This document shows, piece by piece, positions 7,757-18,700 of a DNA stretch of 64,000 bases. Source of the stretch: Pseudoalteromonas lipolytica (GTDB lineage Bacteria > Pseudomonadota > Gammaproteobacteria > Enterobacterales > Alteromonadaceae); contig NZ_FPAZ01000015.1 in NCBI RefSeq assembly GCF_900116435.1, positions 41,728 to 105,727 on the forward strand, read 5' to 3'. Below the pieces are notes generated by a model. The model had not been told where the DNA came from, made no database searches, and saw only the letters and a list, made by a program, of their open reading frames with translations. Each line of letters opens with the position of its first letter. Position 1 is the first letter of the stretch. Position numbers and translations under genes: made by a program.

Positions 7757-9679
7757 GTGGCTGTCGCTCAACGATTATTGTTATTAAAGAATCACCATAT
7801 TTTTTGGCTTACGCTTGGCTTGTTTGCTTTAGTGGTGATAAATAATGTTTTGAATCTTTTTCAAGCTAGCAATGCTTATTTCTATCAAAAGTTAGCATCG
7901 TTTGGTGAAACACAGCACACCAATATCGTACTTATAACAAGTAAGAACTTGGCTAAAAACCATTCAGAACTTATTGAAAAAATAACTGAATATAACCCCA
8001 AGGCCGTTATCGTTTTATCAAACCAAAATATAACACCTTCAATTACCAACCGTGTTTATTATCCTATAACGCAAAGCGAATACTGTGTACCACGTGTTGA
8101 AATGTGGTCAAGTTACCACATGCGAATCCCAGCCAATGATAAAGAGTCTCTGTGTAATAGCATCTGGCAAACTGTTTTTGGCTATGAAGGTCAGCAACCT
8201 CGGCTAATTGATTTTAAATTAGCGGTCAGTGCTCTCCCTAAATTCAGTGCTGAGCGGGTTCTAAGCTCTGATGTTATGAGTGAACAATTAAAGAATAAAG
8301 TCATTATTGTTGGCCAAACAAGTTCTGCGTTTAATGTAAATATTCATGCTCCTAAGTTAACGGGATTGAACGATCCTCTCCTGCTTATGGCCTATGCCGC
8401 AGACAGTATCGAAAAAACAACCTCGGTGATAGAGCTTAGACCTAGTTATAGCGCCCTCATTGAACTTGCTCTGGTAATTAGCCTGCTGTTTAGCTTTCAA
8501 AAACTGGCTGTTATTTACTCATTTGTCATTGCCTTGGCAAGTTGCCTTTTCTGGGTCGTGGTCAGTTACCTTGGTATCGTGTTTGCTGCTGTTTATATCC
8601 CTGTTGGCCAATACATTATTGTTATCTTTTCGACCCTTTTTTCGGCTTTGATTGTACGAAAACTATCTGAAGATAAAGCGCTAACGGGGGTTGTAAATAA
8701 TATCCAACAGAAAATGATGGGCCGTTTTTTTCCGCAAACCTTTATTGAGCAAGCCTCTCCATGGGATCCAATAATTCAACTAATAAGCCAGCAATTAGAT
8801 CTCGAAAAATCAATTTTTTTGGCGAGAAAAGAAGATGATCATCGCATTGTTGAAATAAGAGCGATCAATTGCGAACTCGACAATATCCAAGAAATGCGCC
8901 GTGACTACAAACGTTCCCCGTACAGTGACGCATTAAAAGCACTGGGTATTGTAAAGATTAGCCGACCTTTTTTTAAAAATGTGCTCAACACTGAAATAGA
9001 GTTTATGGTCCCCCTCGTATACGCGGGTGATGTTCGGGGTTTTTGGGCTTTATCGGTTATTCCAAATGAGACTTTTGATCGACACGCCTTTGAGAAAAAT
9101 GTGAACAAATTTGCAGCACAAGTCGCTGAACTGCTCTTTCATTATCATATCTATAAAACAACTCAGGCGAAGAATCAGAACTTACTCAATAGACTTGTCT
9201 CGTTCAGACTGCATGAACCAATCGATCAGCAAGTTAAACGTTCGCTCAATGACATGGAGCAAAAGTTAACAACCTTAGAGTTGGTGTTTAATCATACACG
9301 CTGCGCAACAGTTCTCTTTAACCTGTTCGGTCAAGTCGTACAAACAAATGCAGCGTTAGAACACTTTGCTAAACAACATCAGCTTACCATTTTTGAAATG
9401 ACAGCCTTAGATTTGTTATGTCATAGCTGCGCCCTTGATAGCGAAGTAGCCAAAGGTAAATTGCGCTATGTCACATTAAATAAGGCGGATATTCATTTAC
9501 CGGCAGTCCTTAATAATCAACATTATGTTTTAAATATAAAAGCGATTCATACCGATGGATCGCAAACCGCTTCGGGTGAACCATTTCAAGTATCGGGTAT
9601 TTTATTTGAATTTCTCGATACCTTTGAGAATGAGCCACAACTCGACGACGGTTTTGATGAAACCCTGAGTGAGCAATAA
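7757..9679 (+). CDS. CHASE2-like membrane sensor protein with GAF/PAS-like cytosolic part
   Basis: A 640-residue inner-membrane protein. One membrane helix (about 14-34) is followed by a periplasmic domain to about residue 225. That domain carries LKNKVIIVGQTSSAF near residues 178-192, which resembles the conserved core of CHASE2 sensor domains. Three closely spaced helices (about 230-310) follow, as is typical after CHASE2. The cytosolic part looks GAF-like (about 330-470), then has a short coiled stretch and a PAS-like segment (about 515-625). No kinase, cyclase, phosphodiesterase or DNA-binding domain is present. It starts at GTG 7757 after AAGGAAG, and its stop overlaps the next ATG by one base. 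Role inferred: sensing or gating in the polymer machine. Confidence 0.6.
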   Translation: MAVAQRLLLLKNHHIFWLTLGLFALVVINNVLNLFQASNAYFYQKLASFGETQHTNIVLITSKNLAKNHSELIEKITEYNPKAVIVLSNQNITPSITNRVYYPITQSEYCVPRVEMWSSYHMRIPANDKESLCNSIWQTVFGYEGQQPRLIDFKLAVSALPKFSAERVLSSDVMSEQLKNKVIIVGQTSSAFNVNIHAPKLTGLNDPLLLMAYAADSIEKTTSVIELRPSYSALIELALVISLLFSFQKLAVIYSFVIALASCLFWVVVSYLGIVFAAVYIPVGQYIIVIFSTLFSALIVRKLSEDKALTGVVNNIQQKMMGRFFPQTFIEQASPWDPIIQLISQQLDLEKSIFLARKEDDHRIVEIRAINCELDNIQEMRRDYKRSPYSDALKALGIVKISRPFFKNVLNTEIEFMVPLVYAGDVRGFWALSVIPNETFDRHAFEKNVNKFAAQVAELLFHYHIYKTTQAKNQNLLNRLVSFRLHEPIDQQVKRSLNDMEQKLTTLELVFNHTRCATVLFNLFGQVVQTNAALEHFAKQHQLTIFEMTALDLLCHSCALDSEVAKGKLRYVTLNKADIHLPAVLNNQHYVLNIKAIHTDGSQTASGEPFQVSGILFEFLDTFENEPQLDDGFDETLSEQ

Positions 9680-12600
9680 TGGACTTTGTCTTAGCTCTCT
9701 TTCCTGCAGGCAGTGGCCTTGGACAGTCAGTTATTACCACCGTGTGGGTGGGTACGGCCGTTGTTTGTCTATTGAACTTACGTTTTGGTTTCCCATTAAC
9801 GGGGCTTGTGGTGCCAGGTTATATCGTGCCTTTGCTCATCATCAGTCCCACATCTGCCGTCGTTATCATTATTGAAGCAATCGTTGTTTATGGCTTAATG
9901 CGATTTAGCGCCCATTACATAATGGAAAAATGTGGTTATGGCGAGATGTTTGGTCGTGACCGGTTTTTTGCCATTATATTGCTGAGTATTTTAGTACGTG
10001 TTTGTATGGACACGTTAGTGTGGCCTCCCGTTGCCAATCAATTAAGTCAGTGGGATATTACCCTAGACTACGCGTCACAACTGTACTCTTTGGGTCTTGT
10101 GATTATTGCTTTAACAGCAAATGTAATGTGGAATGGCGGCTTCAAATACGGTCTAAAAGTCACCTTTATTCAACTTGTGATCACCTTTGTGCTCGTTCGC
10201 TTCGTACTGATGCCGTTTACTAATTTCAGTATTGCTAATTTAGGTATTATGTACGAAGCCGTTGCGGCATCCATTATTGCCGCTCCCAAGGCCTATATTA
10301 TTTTAGTGATCACGGCCTTTATTGCCTCAAGAGCAAACATAAAATACGGCTGGGAATTTAACGGAATAATGCTACCCGCCTTATTAGCACTTCAGTTAAC
10401 TCAACCCAGTAAACTGTTGACCTCTTTCGCTGAAACAGCGGTCATTTTAGTGTTAGGCGGCTCGTTAATTCACTTTACTCGCCTTAAGCACGCCAATATT
10501 GAAGGCGCTCGATTACTGCTATTCTTCTTCACTATTGGCTTCGTGTATAAACTTATTCTCAACTACATTGTGGTGTGGTATTTCCCCGCTATAAAGGTCA
10601 CCGATACGTTTGCATTTGGTTATATGCTTGCCACCTTACTTGCACTCAAAATTTACCAAAAAAACGCATTAGGGCTGGTGATCAGGGCAACGTTTCAAAC
10701 TTCAGTCGTTGGGGGGGCATTTGCCATTTTGGTTGGTTTTATTGTGATGCTTGTTCCGTCAATGCTGTCAAAACACATTGAGACTTCAGACATTCAGAGT
10801 CACCACGTATTCACCCTTGACCAGCAAATCAGCCGTTACAAAAGTTATTTATATACCGCACAGTCAAGCAAAGTCACCGTGAGTAGCTATAAAGCAAATC
10901 AAGCTGTCACTGATTTTAAATATGGGGTTTACCAAGTTAATCAGGCGATTAAAAATAATCAATCGATAGCCAGTCTTAACGCGCTGCTTAACCCGATAGG
11001 ATTCAGACTTGAAAGTGATGAAGACTATATTTATATAATAGACACGTTTGAAGATCAGCAGCGCGGCCTTTTCGTATTAAATAAAAATCCGCAATCAACG
11101 CCTTTATTGATCACCGTACCATTTCCTATCACCGAAAGTTTAGCAAGTGATTCAGCAGGGCTTATATTTCAGCACCTCAATAGCAAAGCGCTGGTTTATG
11201 GTACCGCAAAGACACCACAACAAACGTTAGCACAAGAGAATCAACAAAGTCCTTTCTATCAAGCATTTATTACAGCACTTAACGCTGATGAAGTATTGCA
11301 GGTACGTGAGTCTAACCACTTTACTAAAGTCTCTTTAACTGATTCTCCAGCAAAATCACAGAGCCAATATTGGATTTATAATCAACTTCCTGCATCAATA
11401 AGCCAACGAGAAATTCACCAATTTATGGGGTCTGAAGAAACGTTCTTTGGTAGCGCAACAGTAAATAGTCTACCCACCTCACAATTTTCGGGCTCCTTGC
11501 TTGAGGTGTTTTTAGATAGCGACAACTACGCGAGTATATTAGCCAATGCTTATCGCGATAATAAACGCTACAGCACACTTCAGTTTAATAAATTAGAACG
11601 AGACATTAACCAAATCATTGATGATTTTTCTGTGCATATCAGTGAAAAAGGCAGTTTTAAATATCAACCGCTGTCTAAAAACCAGGTGGCCCTTTGGGAG
11701 TTCGAAATACTCAAACCACTGTATAAATTAATTGCACAGATAGGAAATGATCCTCTCAATGAGAATAACCTAAATCAGTTAAAACAAATTAATGGCACTG
11801 CTGAGTTACTTAACTACCAATTACAACAGGTCCAGACAATGAACGGCCGCTATTTACTATTGAGCCCTCAGGACAAAAACCAAGCGTATCAGCAAGGTCA
11901 GGGCTTATATATCTTTAAGTTAAGTGAACATGAGTCTATCACTCTTAGTGTTCCCCGCCCTTTATTTGAAAGTAATACATTGGCTGTTGCCAGCGAGTTG
12001 TTCAGCCGCACCAATGCAGCTTACTTAGCAATTGCGGGTGCTCATCCGTATGCACATCCAAAAGCGAATGTATTAGCCGTCGATAATGTAGAGTCGTTAT
12101 TTAATATCGTTCATCAAAGCTACTTACGCTTTAATGAAATGACACCCAGTTTAAACATTCAGATAAGAAGCCACAGCGCGCCTTCTTGGGTGCGCCCGAA
12201 TGCTATCGCGTTCTCGACGACACAGATTAATGAGCTTGCCACACCACTGATGAATCAACTGAGTAATCAGTTAACAGCTTTGGGAATTAAGTATCAAGTT
12301 GTTGAAGGACAAGCAGCAACCAGAGGGCTTGAAATTGGTAACTCTCCTCAAGCGGGCTATCAACAATTTAATGCGAATAGCGAGCTGACAACCTTGTGGT
12401 TAGCGTCTGATTTCAAAACACAATTTTCAGTAAGCCAAACCAGTTTGTTACAGCGTTTACTGGCTATTTCGAACACCCCAACACTGACAGTGATCAATCT
12501 CGCTACTTTGTCGCCGTCGAACTGGCAAGCGTTAAGCGACCTTGATAAGCAAAATATGAAGAGCATTATTGATAGCTACGCCGCGAACCAACGTCTCACG

Positions 12601-12795
12601 TCTTTAGCACGATTATGCAACGAAATGAATAAGTGTTCACTGCACACAATTGAGTTAGAGCATGTCAATAAATATGCTTTGATGTTCAAACACAACAGCA
12701 AAATCACAGCCATATATTACCCCACTAAAAATCAGCTATTTGACCTAGATGGGTTTAATCTTATGATGAGCGGAGGCGACAGTGTATTTAATTAA
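9679..12795 (+). CDS. CapC/PgsC-like polytopic protein with duplicated core and large periplasmic domain
   Basis: A 1038-residue protein. Residues 1-180 match PgsC/CapC: GLVVPGY at 42-48, then GEMFGRDRFFAIILL, like the GRRKF region of Bacillus PgsC. Residues about 220-358 repeat the same order of features (GWEFNGIMLPALLAL at 224-238, GARLLLFFFTIGF at 276-288, then TLLALKIYQKNALGL), so the membrane part appears to be two fused CapC units. Residues about 370-1038 are soluble and presumably periplasmic, with no recognised domain. PgsC (about 149 residues) partners the ligase PgsB in the membrane and is required for PGA synthesis. Coupled to neighbours by 1-nt and 14-nt overlaps. Confidence 0.75.
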   Translation: MDFVLALFPAGSGLGQSVITTVWVGTAVVCLLNLRFGFPLTGLVVPGYIVPLLIISPTSAVVIIIEAIVVYGLMRFSAHYIMEKCGYGEMFGRDRFFAIILLSILVRVCMDTLVWPPVANQLSQWDITLDYASQLYSLGLVIIALTANVMWNGGFKYGLKVTFIQLVITFVLVRFVLMPFTNFSIANLGIMYEAVAASIIAAPKAYIILVITAFIASRANIKYGWEFNGIMLPALLALQLTQPSKLLTSFAETAVILVLGGSLIHFTRLKHANIEGARLLLFFFTIGFVYKLILNYIVVWYFPAIKVTDTFAFGYMLATLLALKIYQKNALGLVIRATFQTSVVGGAFAILVGFIVMLVPSMLSKHIETSDIQSHHVFTLDQQISRYKSYLYTAQSSKVTVSSYKANQAVTDFKYGVYQVNQAIKNNQSIASLNALLNPIGFRLESDEDYIYIIDTFEDQQRGLFVLNKNPQSTPLLITVPFPITESLASDSAGLIFQHLNSKALVYGTAKTPQQTLAQENQQSPFYQAFITALNADEVLQVRESNHFTKVSLTDSPAKSQSQYWIYNQLPASISQREIHQFMGSEETFFGSATVNSLPTSQFSGSLLEVFLDSDNYASILANAYRDNKRYSTLQFNKLERDINQIIDDFSVHISEKGSFKYQPLSKNQVALWEFEILKPLYKLIAQIGNDPLNENNLNQLKQINGTAELLNYQLQQVQTMNGRYLLLSPQDKNQAYQQGQGLYIFKLSEHESITLSVPRPLFESNTLAVASELFSRTNAAYLAIAGAHPYAHPKANVLAVDNVESLFNIVHQSYLRFNEMTPSLNIQIRSHSAPSWVRPNAIAFSTTQINELATPLMNQLSNQLTALGIKYQVVEGQAATRGLEIGNSPQAGYQQFNANSELTTLWLASDFKTQFSVSQTSLLQRLLAISNTPTLTVINLATLSPSNWQALSDLDKQNMKSIIDSYAANQRLTSLARLCNEMNKCSLHTIELEHVNKYALMFKHNSKITAIYYPTKNQLFDLDGFNLMMSGGDSVFN

Positions 12796-15046
12796 ACGCT
12801 TGCTTGCGCTACTTGTTATTGTCAGTGTGGTATTCACCCTACTGTTCTTTGGTCGACACTTTTTTGTTTGGCTCGATTCAGCTGAGCCTATTGGTGCCAG
12901 CACAGGCGAAGAAACACGCTCTAATGTGCAATGGTTGAGTAGCGATAAGCCGCTGCGATTCAATTTTTCGAATCAGCGGACCCACTCGTTGCGCATTCTT
13001 TCTAATGCCGTATTTGATAACTCGATTTCTTTTGATCAACCGGTTAACTACGCTATTAAGTATGTTCTGTATGACCAACAAGAGCGTGTGATTTTAGACG
13101 ATGTTTATCATCATGCTTCTAAGCTGTACACCGACTTAGACGGCCAAAAAATTAAGCAAATTATTGAAAACAAACAATCCTTGAGTGTTGCCTCGGGACA
13201 ATCTTTTTACTTACCCATAGCTCATTACCCACATGCAACCAGCTTAGAGCTGACTATGATCCCCGAACAGGCTAATCTTCAAGGAGTGGTCGTTCGTGTG
13301 CATGCTAAAACCCCTGAACAAGGTATTGATCCTCTTAACACATGGCTTAAAAGACCATTAGATCGCCGTCAACGGGCAACAAACTATTTAACATTAGGTG
13401 AAAATGCCTTAACCAGTAACGAAATCAGTAATGCGATGGCTTACTGGTGGCAGAAAATCGCCCCACAGGGTATTCCAGATATCGACTTTAAATCTGATAT
13501 TCTCTACGAAAGCCTCCCCTATAACGTGTTGACCTATGACTTTAGTGCTGAGCAGCACGATTTAGGTGCTTACTTTACCGAAGAGGGTTTATGCGCCAGC
13601 GTTCGCTTAGATGAACCCGACAGCCTTATTTTCACCGTCAAAGAAGGCGCAAAACTGCCACATTTAATGTGGTATGACAAACTGCAACTCTCGGCGCCGA
13701 CGCCTGTCAGCTTTGCTCCTACCGATATTGAAAACCGCTATCAAACACAGCTCATTGCAGCTGGATTAGTGAGTATTTGTAGTGATGAAGCGATACTTAC
13801 TCAATGGCAAACTCTCTCAGACACCCCAATTTTAACAAGTTATGCTGGCAGTTATTTAATAAATGAGCAAGGCAATGTCGAGTTTGATATTGACCCCAAA
13901 AGTGACTTAAAGCTAGACGTACGCGCTTTAGAAACAAGTCAGTTAGAAGTCGTATTATTTGATCAAACACACACAGAAATCGAACGCTACTCTTTAGCGC
14001 ATAAAGGCGACGTCTCACACGACGATCGCCTTATCGACGATACAACGCAAAGGCAGCGTGTTGGTTTACTCACCTCGTATTATTTGCGCACGCCAGCTAA
14101 TGCGTATCGAGTACAAATAAACGCGAATAAAGACGCTTATGTCCTGTTGCGCGCTCGTTACGCACAATTTCATTATCAGCGTGTAGTTGCTCATCAAAAT
14201 ATCACAACGCCGATTGATCAATTTTATGATATTGCAGCGTGGTACGAACTACGCGCGAATAATCACTTTGAATTAACGCAGCAGGCACGTTTTGCCAATA
14301 TTCGAACCTTTACGCCCCCTGCTGAAGTTGAGCCAATGACGACCTTTTATCAGCCAAGAGAGCTTTACACTCTACTGCCTATTTCAAATGTGGCCCTCGC
14401 ACTTAGCCCTGACCGTTACTTTATACCTAAACAACCGGCACAAATTTTTAACTTTGGACTTTACACACCTAAGACCCCAGCCAGTTATTCTGATACGGGT
14501 GATAACAAACTGATTTTTAGGTTGTCTAATACCCGTGCTCAAGAACGTAATGCATCAGATGTGTCAGCGACTGAGTTAAAACAATTACAAAATAAAGCAA
14601 CGGCAACCTATCAAAACTGGCATGGTGAGAGACCGTGGATTAAACAACGCCTCTATCAACTCAATAAAAATACGCCTTTAACACTCAACTTTGATGCGCA
14701 AGAACAACCAATGAGTGTGGTCTTTAAGCTGTTTCGTTCGCGCAGTGCACAGCCTATTGAGTTTAACATTCTTGAAAAAGCTAATTACAAATCAGGATTA
14801 ACCAGCGAGTACAGTATCGCTAAACAGCGTGTTCAATTGCATAGCTCAGAATTACTTAACGCGTTTCTAATTCATCCAAAAAATAGCCAATTAAATAGCT
14901 ACCCTAGCGTCACGCATACGGTATCAAGTGACATAAATAAACTGCACTCACTGACAATTAGCGCATCTGAGACAGTCTGGTTATCGATACTTCAGGAGTA
15001 CCCGCTGGGGGAGCAAAAAGTAAGGTGGTGGAACAATGAATATTAA
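12782..15046 (+). CDS. Membrane-anchored periplasmic protein of the cap-like operon, unknown function
   Basis: A 754-residue protein not recognised from any family. An N-terminal hydrophobic helix (about 5-25) is probably an uncleaved anchor. The remainder is predicted soluble, rich in Gln, Thr, Tyr and charged residues, with alternating short hydrophobic segments suggestive of beta-rich domains. The start is GTG 12782, with a perfect GGAGG at 12772-12776 and 5-nt spacing, inside the end of the previous gene. It overlaps the next gene by 11 nt. The context suggests a periplasmic bridge between the CapC-like inner-membrane part and the outer-membrane barrel protein. Confidence 0.7.
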   Translation: MYLIKRLLALLVIVSVVFTLLFFGRHFFVWLDSAEPIGASTGEETRSNVQWLSSDKPLRFNFSNQRTHSLRILSNAVFDNSISFDQPVNYAIKYVLYDQQERVILDDVYHHASKLYTDLDGQKIKQIIENKQSLSVASGQSFYLPIAHYPHATSLELTMIPEQANLQGVVVRVHAKTPEQGIDPLNTWLKRPLDRRQRATNYLTLGENALTSNEISNAMAYWWQKIAPQGIPDIDFKSDILYESLPYNVLTYDFSAEQHDLGAYFTEEGLCASVRLDEPDSLIFTVKEGAKLPHLMWYDKLQLSAPTPVSFAPTDIENRYQTQLIAAGLVSICSDEAILTQWQTLSDTPILTSYAGSYLINEQGNVEFDIDPKSDLKLDVRALETSQLEVVLFDQTHTEIERYSLAHKGDVSHDDRLIDDTTQRQRVGLLTSYYLRTPANAYRVQINANKDAYVLLRARYAQFHYQRVVAHQNITTPIDQFYDIAAWYELRANNHFELTQQARFANIRTFTPPAEVEPMTTFYQPRELYTLLPISNVALALSPDRYFIPKQPAQIFNFGLYTPKTPASYSDTGDNKLIFRLSNTRAQERNASDVSATELKQLQNKATATYQNWHGERPWIKQRLYQLNKNTPLTLNFDAQEQPMSVVFKLFRSRSAQPIEFNILEKANYKSGLTSEYSIAKQRVQLHSSELLNAFLIHPKNSQLNSYPSVTHTVSSDINKLHSLTISASETVWLSILQEYPLGEQKVRWWNNEY

Positions 15047-15779
15047 GTTTATCATCATTATCATGGGGTTATTGGTCTCGGCATGCCAAGCTGAATCAAA
15101 CATCTCTGAACTTCATACCGACTTTCAACAGTGGTTAAAAAATAGCGAGGCCGTCCCTTCCCATTTCACGTTAAAGGATGGAGGGTTATACGCAAAGGAA
15201 TCATTAGATTCTGGCGGTGAAATACATTTTAAAGAAACCGGATATGCCTGTATTGCGTATGCCCCACACCGCTTCTATGACCTGCATACTTTAGATATTG
15301 CACGCTCCCTATTTAATGACTGCCAGGTACTCCTTACCAATACCAAGCACCGCACAAGTCGCGACGCAAATGGCGTGCTGATTGACTTTGGTAAATATAA
15401 AGAAAGTGCTGCAAATGCATTTATTTTAGCCTATGCGGATACCGTTGAGTCTTTTACCATTTTCCAATTACATGGATTCGCCAAAGAAAAACGTAAAACT
15501 AATCAAGGCAGAAAAGCCGACATTATTGTCAGTCAAGGTCGTGAAAATGCATCGTTATTTACACGTAATATCACCGACTGCCTAAATGAAAAACTAAACG
15601 TTACTGTGATGCTCTATGGCCGAGATATTTATGAGCTTGGAGGAACAAAAAATATACTCACAACCCTTGCGCCAAGCAATAGTCAATTTATCCATATTGA
15701 ATTAAGCCGCGAAATTCGCGAAAAATTAATTACTGATAACCACTTATTAAAGCTGTTTAAACAATGCCTTACTTCGTAA
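15036..15779 (+). CDS. Lipoprotein resembling poly-gamma-glutamate hydrolases
   Basis: A 247-residue lipoprotein; lipobox VSAC with Cys17, and Gln at +2 predicts outer-membrane sorting. The mature part carries APHRFYDLHTLDIA near residue 73, FQLHGF near residue 147 and HIELSREIREKL near residue 225. In this order these resemble the His/Glu zinc-site segments and the terminal QLELS-R stretch of the phage/Bacillus PGA hydrolase family (PghP-like, related in fold to M14 carboxypeptidases and N-formylglutamate amidohydrolases). It could trim or release the polymer, or keep the periplasm clear, as BcsZ does in cellulose export. The match is by eye and weak in places. Confidence 0.5.
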   Translation: MNIKFIIIIMGLLVSACQAESNISELHTDFQQWLKNSEAVPSHFTLKDGGLYAKESLDSGGEIHFKETGYACIAYAPHRFYDLHTLDIARSLFNDCQVLLTNTKHRTSRDANGVLIDFGKYKESAANAFILAYADTVESFTIFQLHGFAKEKRKTNQGRKADIIVSQGRENASLFTRNITDCLNEKLNVTVMLYGRDIYELGGTKNILTTLAPSNSQFIHIELSREIREKLITDNHLLKLFKQCLTS

Positions 15780-18700
15780 TTGCTCTCGTTAGTATAACGC
15801 TGCTGCTATGTCAGCCAGCCAAAGCCTCACAGCCAAAACACGCCGTGCTGATGCCCCCTACTTGGTTAAACACATCACCACACTTATCGCCTTTGGCGAC
15901 AACGCAGCACCTAACTTTTGATGCCAAACAGCACCGTTATTTGTGGCTACCTGAAGGTCATTGGCTTGAAATAGCCCCCGCACTTTTAAATCAGTTTATT
16001 CTAAGTGCAGGTAACACGCAGTATTTACAACAACGTTTACGCGTTCACAGCGACTTACTTTGTAATACCAAACGCTGTCAGCTGCCAGCCACTGGGCATA
16101 ACCGCATTATTGCCATACAAAATCATCTCGACGAGCGTGCTGAATTTACTGCCATGATAGGCCATTACCAAGGCGCAAGAGACAGCTTTAGGCGCGCCAT
16201 AAAAATAGCCGCTCCTTCCATACAACTAAGCTCTGCCCAAGGAAATGAGCGGTATTATGCGCTCAAAAAAAATGAAGAAGTGAAACTGTTTTTTCCTGCT
16301 GCAAAAAAACTAACGATCTCTGTACGTCAAAATATGCAGCAGCCCGATCCTAATGGTGTGGTGTACGCATCTATTGATAACGAACTGGTTGCTAGAGTAA
16401 ATACCATAAATAGCCAAGCATTTGAGTTTAGCGAATACGATGTAGGCCTCGTAAACAGTGACTACCTTGCCATTGCGGCTGGGCAGTATTTAACTCTTAA
16501 AAGTCACACCAATGCGTATATTAAAATAGAGCAAAGCCACCGCGCTATTTATGATGACCGCGCAGCCGAAAAAGAACAAGAAAAACTGTTACTCCCCTAT
16601 TGGCTAACCACCGCAAATGAAGCGATTGAATCGGTTTATAACACACACTCTTTTAGTGTGTTTAGCGATGATGTGTACACACAAAACAACCCGCTTTCTA
16701 TAAAACGTCATTACAACTTATTATCGATGATGACAGTGCAATCAAAACTCACTGGCAGCACTGAGCATTCATCACTACAAATGCATAGCAAAACCATTAG
16801 CGAATTAGTGGAGCAACGCCTCGTTGATGAGCGGTTTTACCCACGTATTAATCAGCAAGTGCGCGAATTAACCTACCTTGGACACCAACCCATTGAGTTC
16901 GATTTAAGCATTCAACAACGTGCAACGCCGTGGTTAACCCTTATTGCAAAAACACAACAAGACACCCAATTTCAGTTAACCGCGGGTGAGCGTAATTGGC
17001 TTATAAACCTAAAAGCGACCGAACATTATCAAACACTTATGATTTCGGTGCCTATTTCAACCTCATCGGTAACGATTAAAAGGCTAACCAACACCTCGAA
17101 GCCTATCGATTTTGCCCTGTATGCGAGAACACTCGCCTCTTTACCGAGTGACGAATTACTGTATCAGCAACAGGGAGACCTCACTGAAACAAGCCCTATT
17201 ATCGCTAATTTATTGAGTCGCTATTTAAACAAACAACATGACGACTATGTGGCTTCAATCGAACCCTATACACCGGCTTTGCAAAATAACCCCGATATAG
17301 ACTGGCAAGCGTCACTCACAAAAGCACAACATATTGCTACATCAGCGCCTCTAGAAGCACTGGCTTTGTTAAAACCGTTGAGCACAAGCCCAGACCCTGA
17401 TATTGCAATTCAAGCATGGCAGCTAAGAGTAGCCATACTGCGTGAACAACATCAGTTTCACCTTGCCAACAGTTACCTTGAAGGCTTGTATAAAAGCGCG
17501 CAGCACGCTCAGTTAAAACACTATGCCGCACAAGCCCTTGTTCGTGCCTATCAAGCAGAACAAATCGAACATAAACTTTTTGCATTATGTGCGGGGAACG
17601 TGAGGACAATAGAGCAATGTGAAGCTCAACTTATAAACCTCGCAGTAAAACAGCAAAAGAACCGTTTAGCAGTATGGCTTGCACATCAAACCCAGGCGCA
17701 AACACAGGTTGAACACAGTTTTAGTGCGCTCAATTATCAGAGTTTAACGGAACTTGAAAAACCTGAAGAGGCACTTTATCAACGCTCTATTGGCTCGCAA
17801 TACGCGTTTATTAACCCAGAAGGAAAGCAACAAAGCACCCTCGTTAATAACGATATACCTTGGGTATTTACCGCTAACCGCGCAATGCATTTAAGCATAA
17901 AGGCGCGGACTAAAGCCGATCAAAGTGGTGAATATCATACCGCGTGGTTGAAAGCTGATAGTCAGTATCAGCATAAGTTAATGCCCATTTTTAGTGATAT
18001 AGCGGCCACATCCCAATTCGTCAGTAATCAGCAAGCAGTCTCTATTGCCGCTAATTTGGTTATTAGCTTGCAAGCCGGTGAAACGCTCACTGTGACCACC
18101 AATCAAGCTGCTTACCTTGATATAAGTGTTATTCCAAAGCCGTTATTTGCACTTTTTGATTATTATTCTGATGCCACCACTCAAGCAACCAGCGATGATA
18201 TTAGCTCGCTTATTCATGCGTACGATACAACGCCAAACAAACTCCTTATCAATGGGTTGTATCTACTATCTGAAAAACGCCTCAGCAATAATCAGTACAC
18301 ACAACTGCTGCAACGAATCGACACATTTCCCCCCTCTGCCCATTCGGTTTTCTTACAAAATAGAATTGAACGCTTTGGTCAGTGGCAGCCCATTGAAAAC
18401 ATGCTCGATTACGCTGGTACACGCCTGTTTAATATGCAAGAGACTGAACAACGTAGTTTTGCCGACAGGTTTGCTCAACACACGACTCAATCCGCACCTG
18501 AGCAAGGGATTTTATTACGCCCTTTTCATACTTTATACGTTGATTTAACGAAGACTGAAGGCACACAAATTCGCTTTAAATTTAACTTTTCTAGCGCAGA
18601 ATTAGCGCGTGCAAATAGAGCAAATATCTCTTTTCAGTTAGCAAATCAACAAAAGGTGTGGTCTGTTTCTGAGCAGCAAAGCATTCCATTCACTTTTAAT

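Noticed and set aside
18126..18548. 140-residue open frame on the plus strand inside the outer-membrane barrel gene
   Set aside because: It lies entirely inside a long, well-supported gene in another frame, has no ribosome site and reads as low-complexity shadow sequence.
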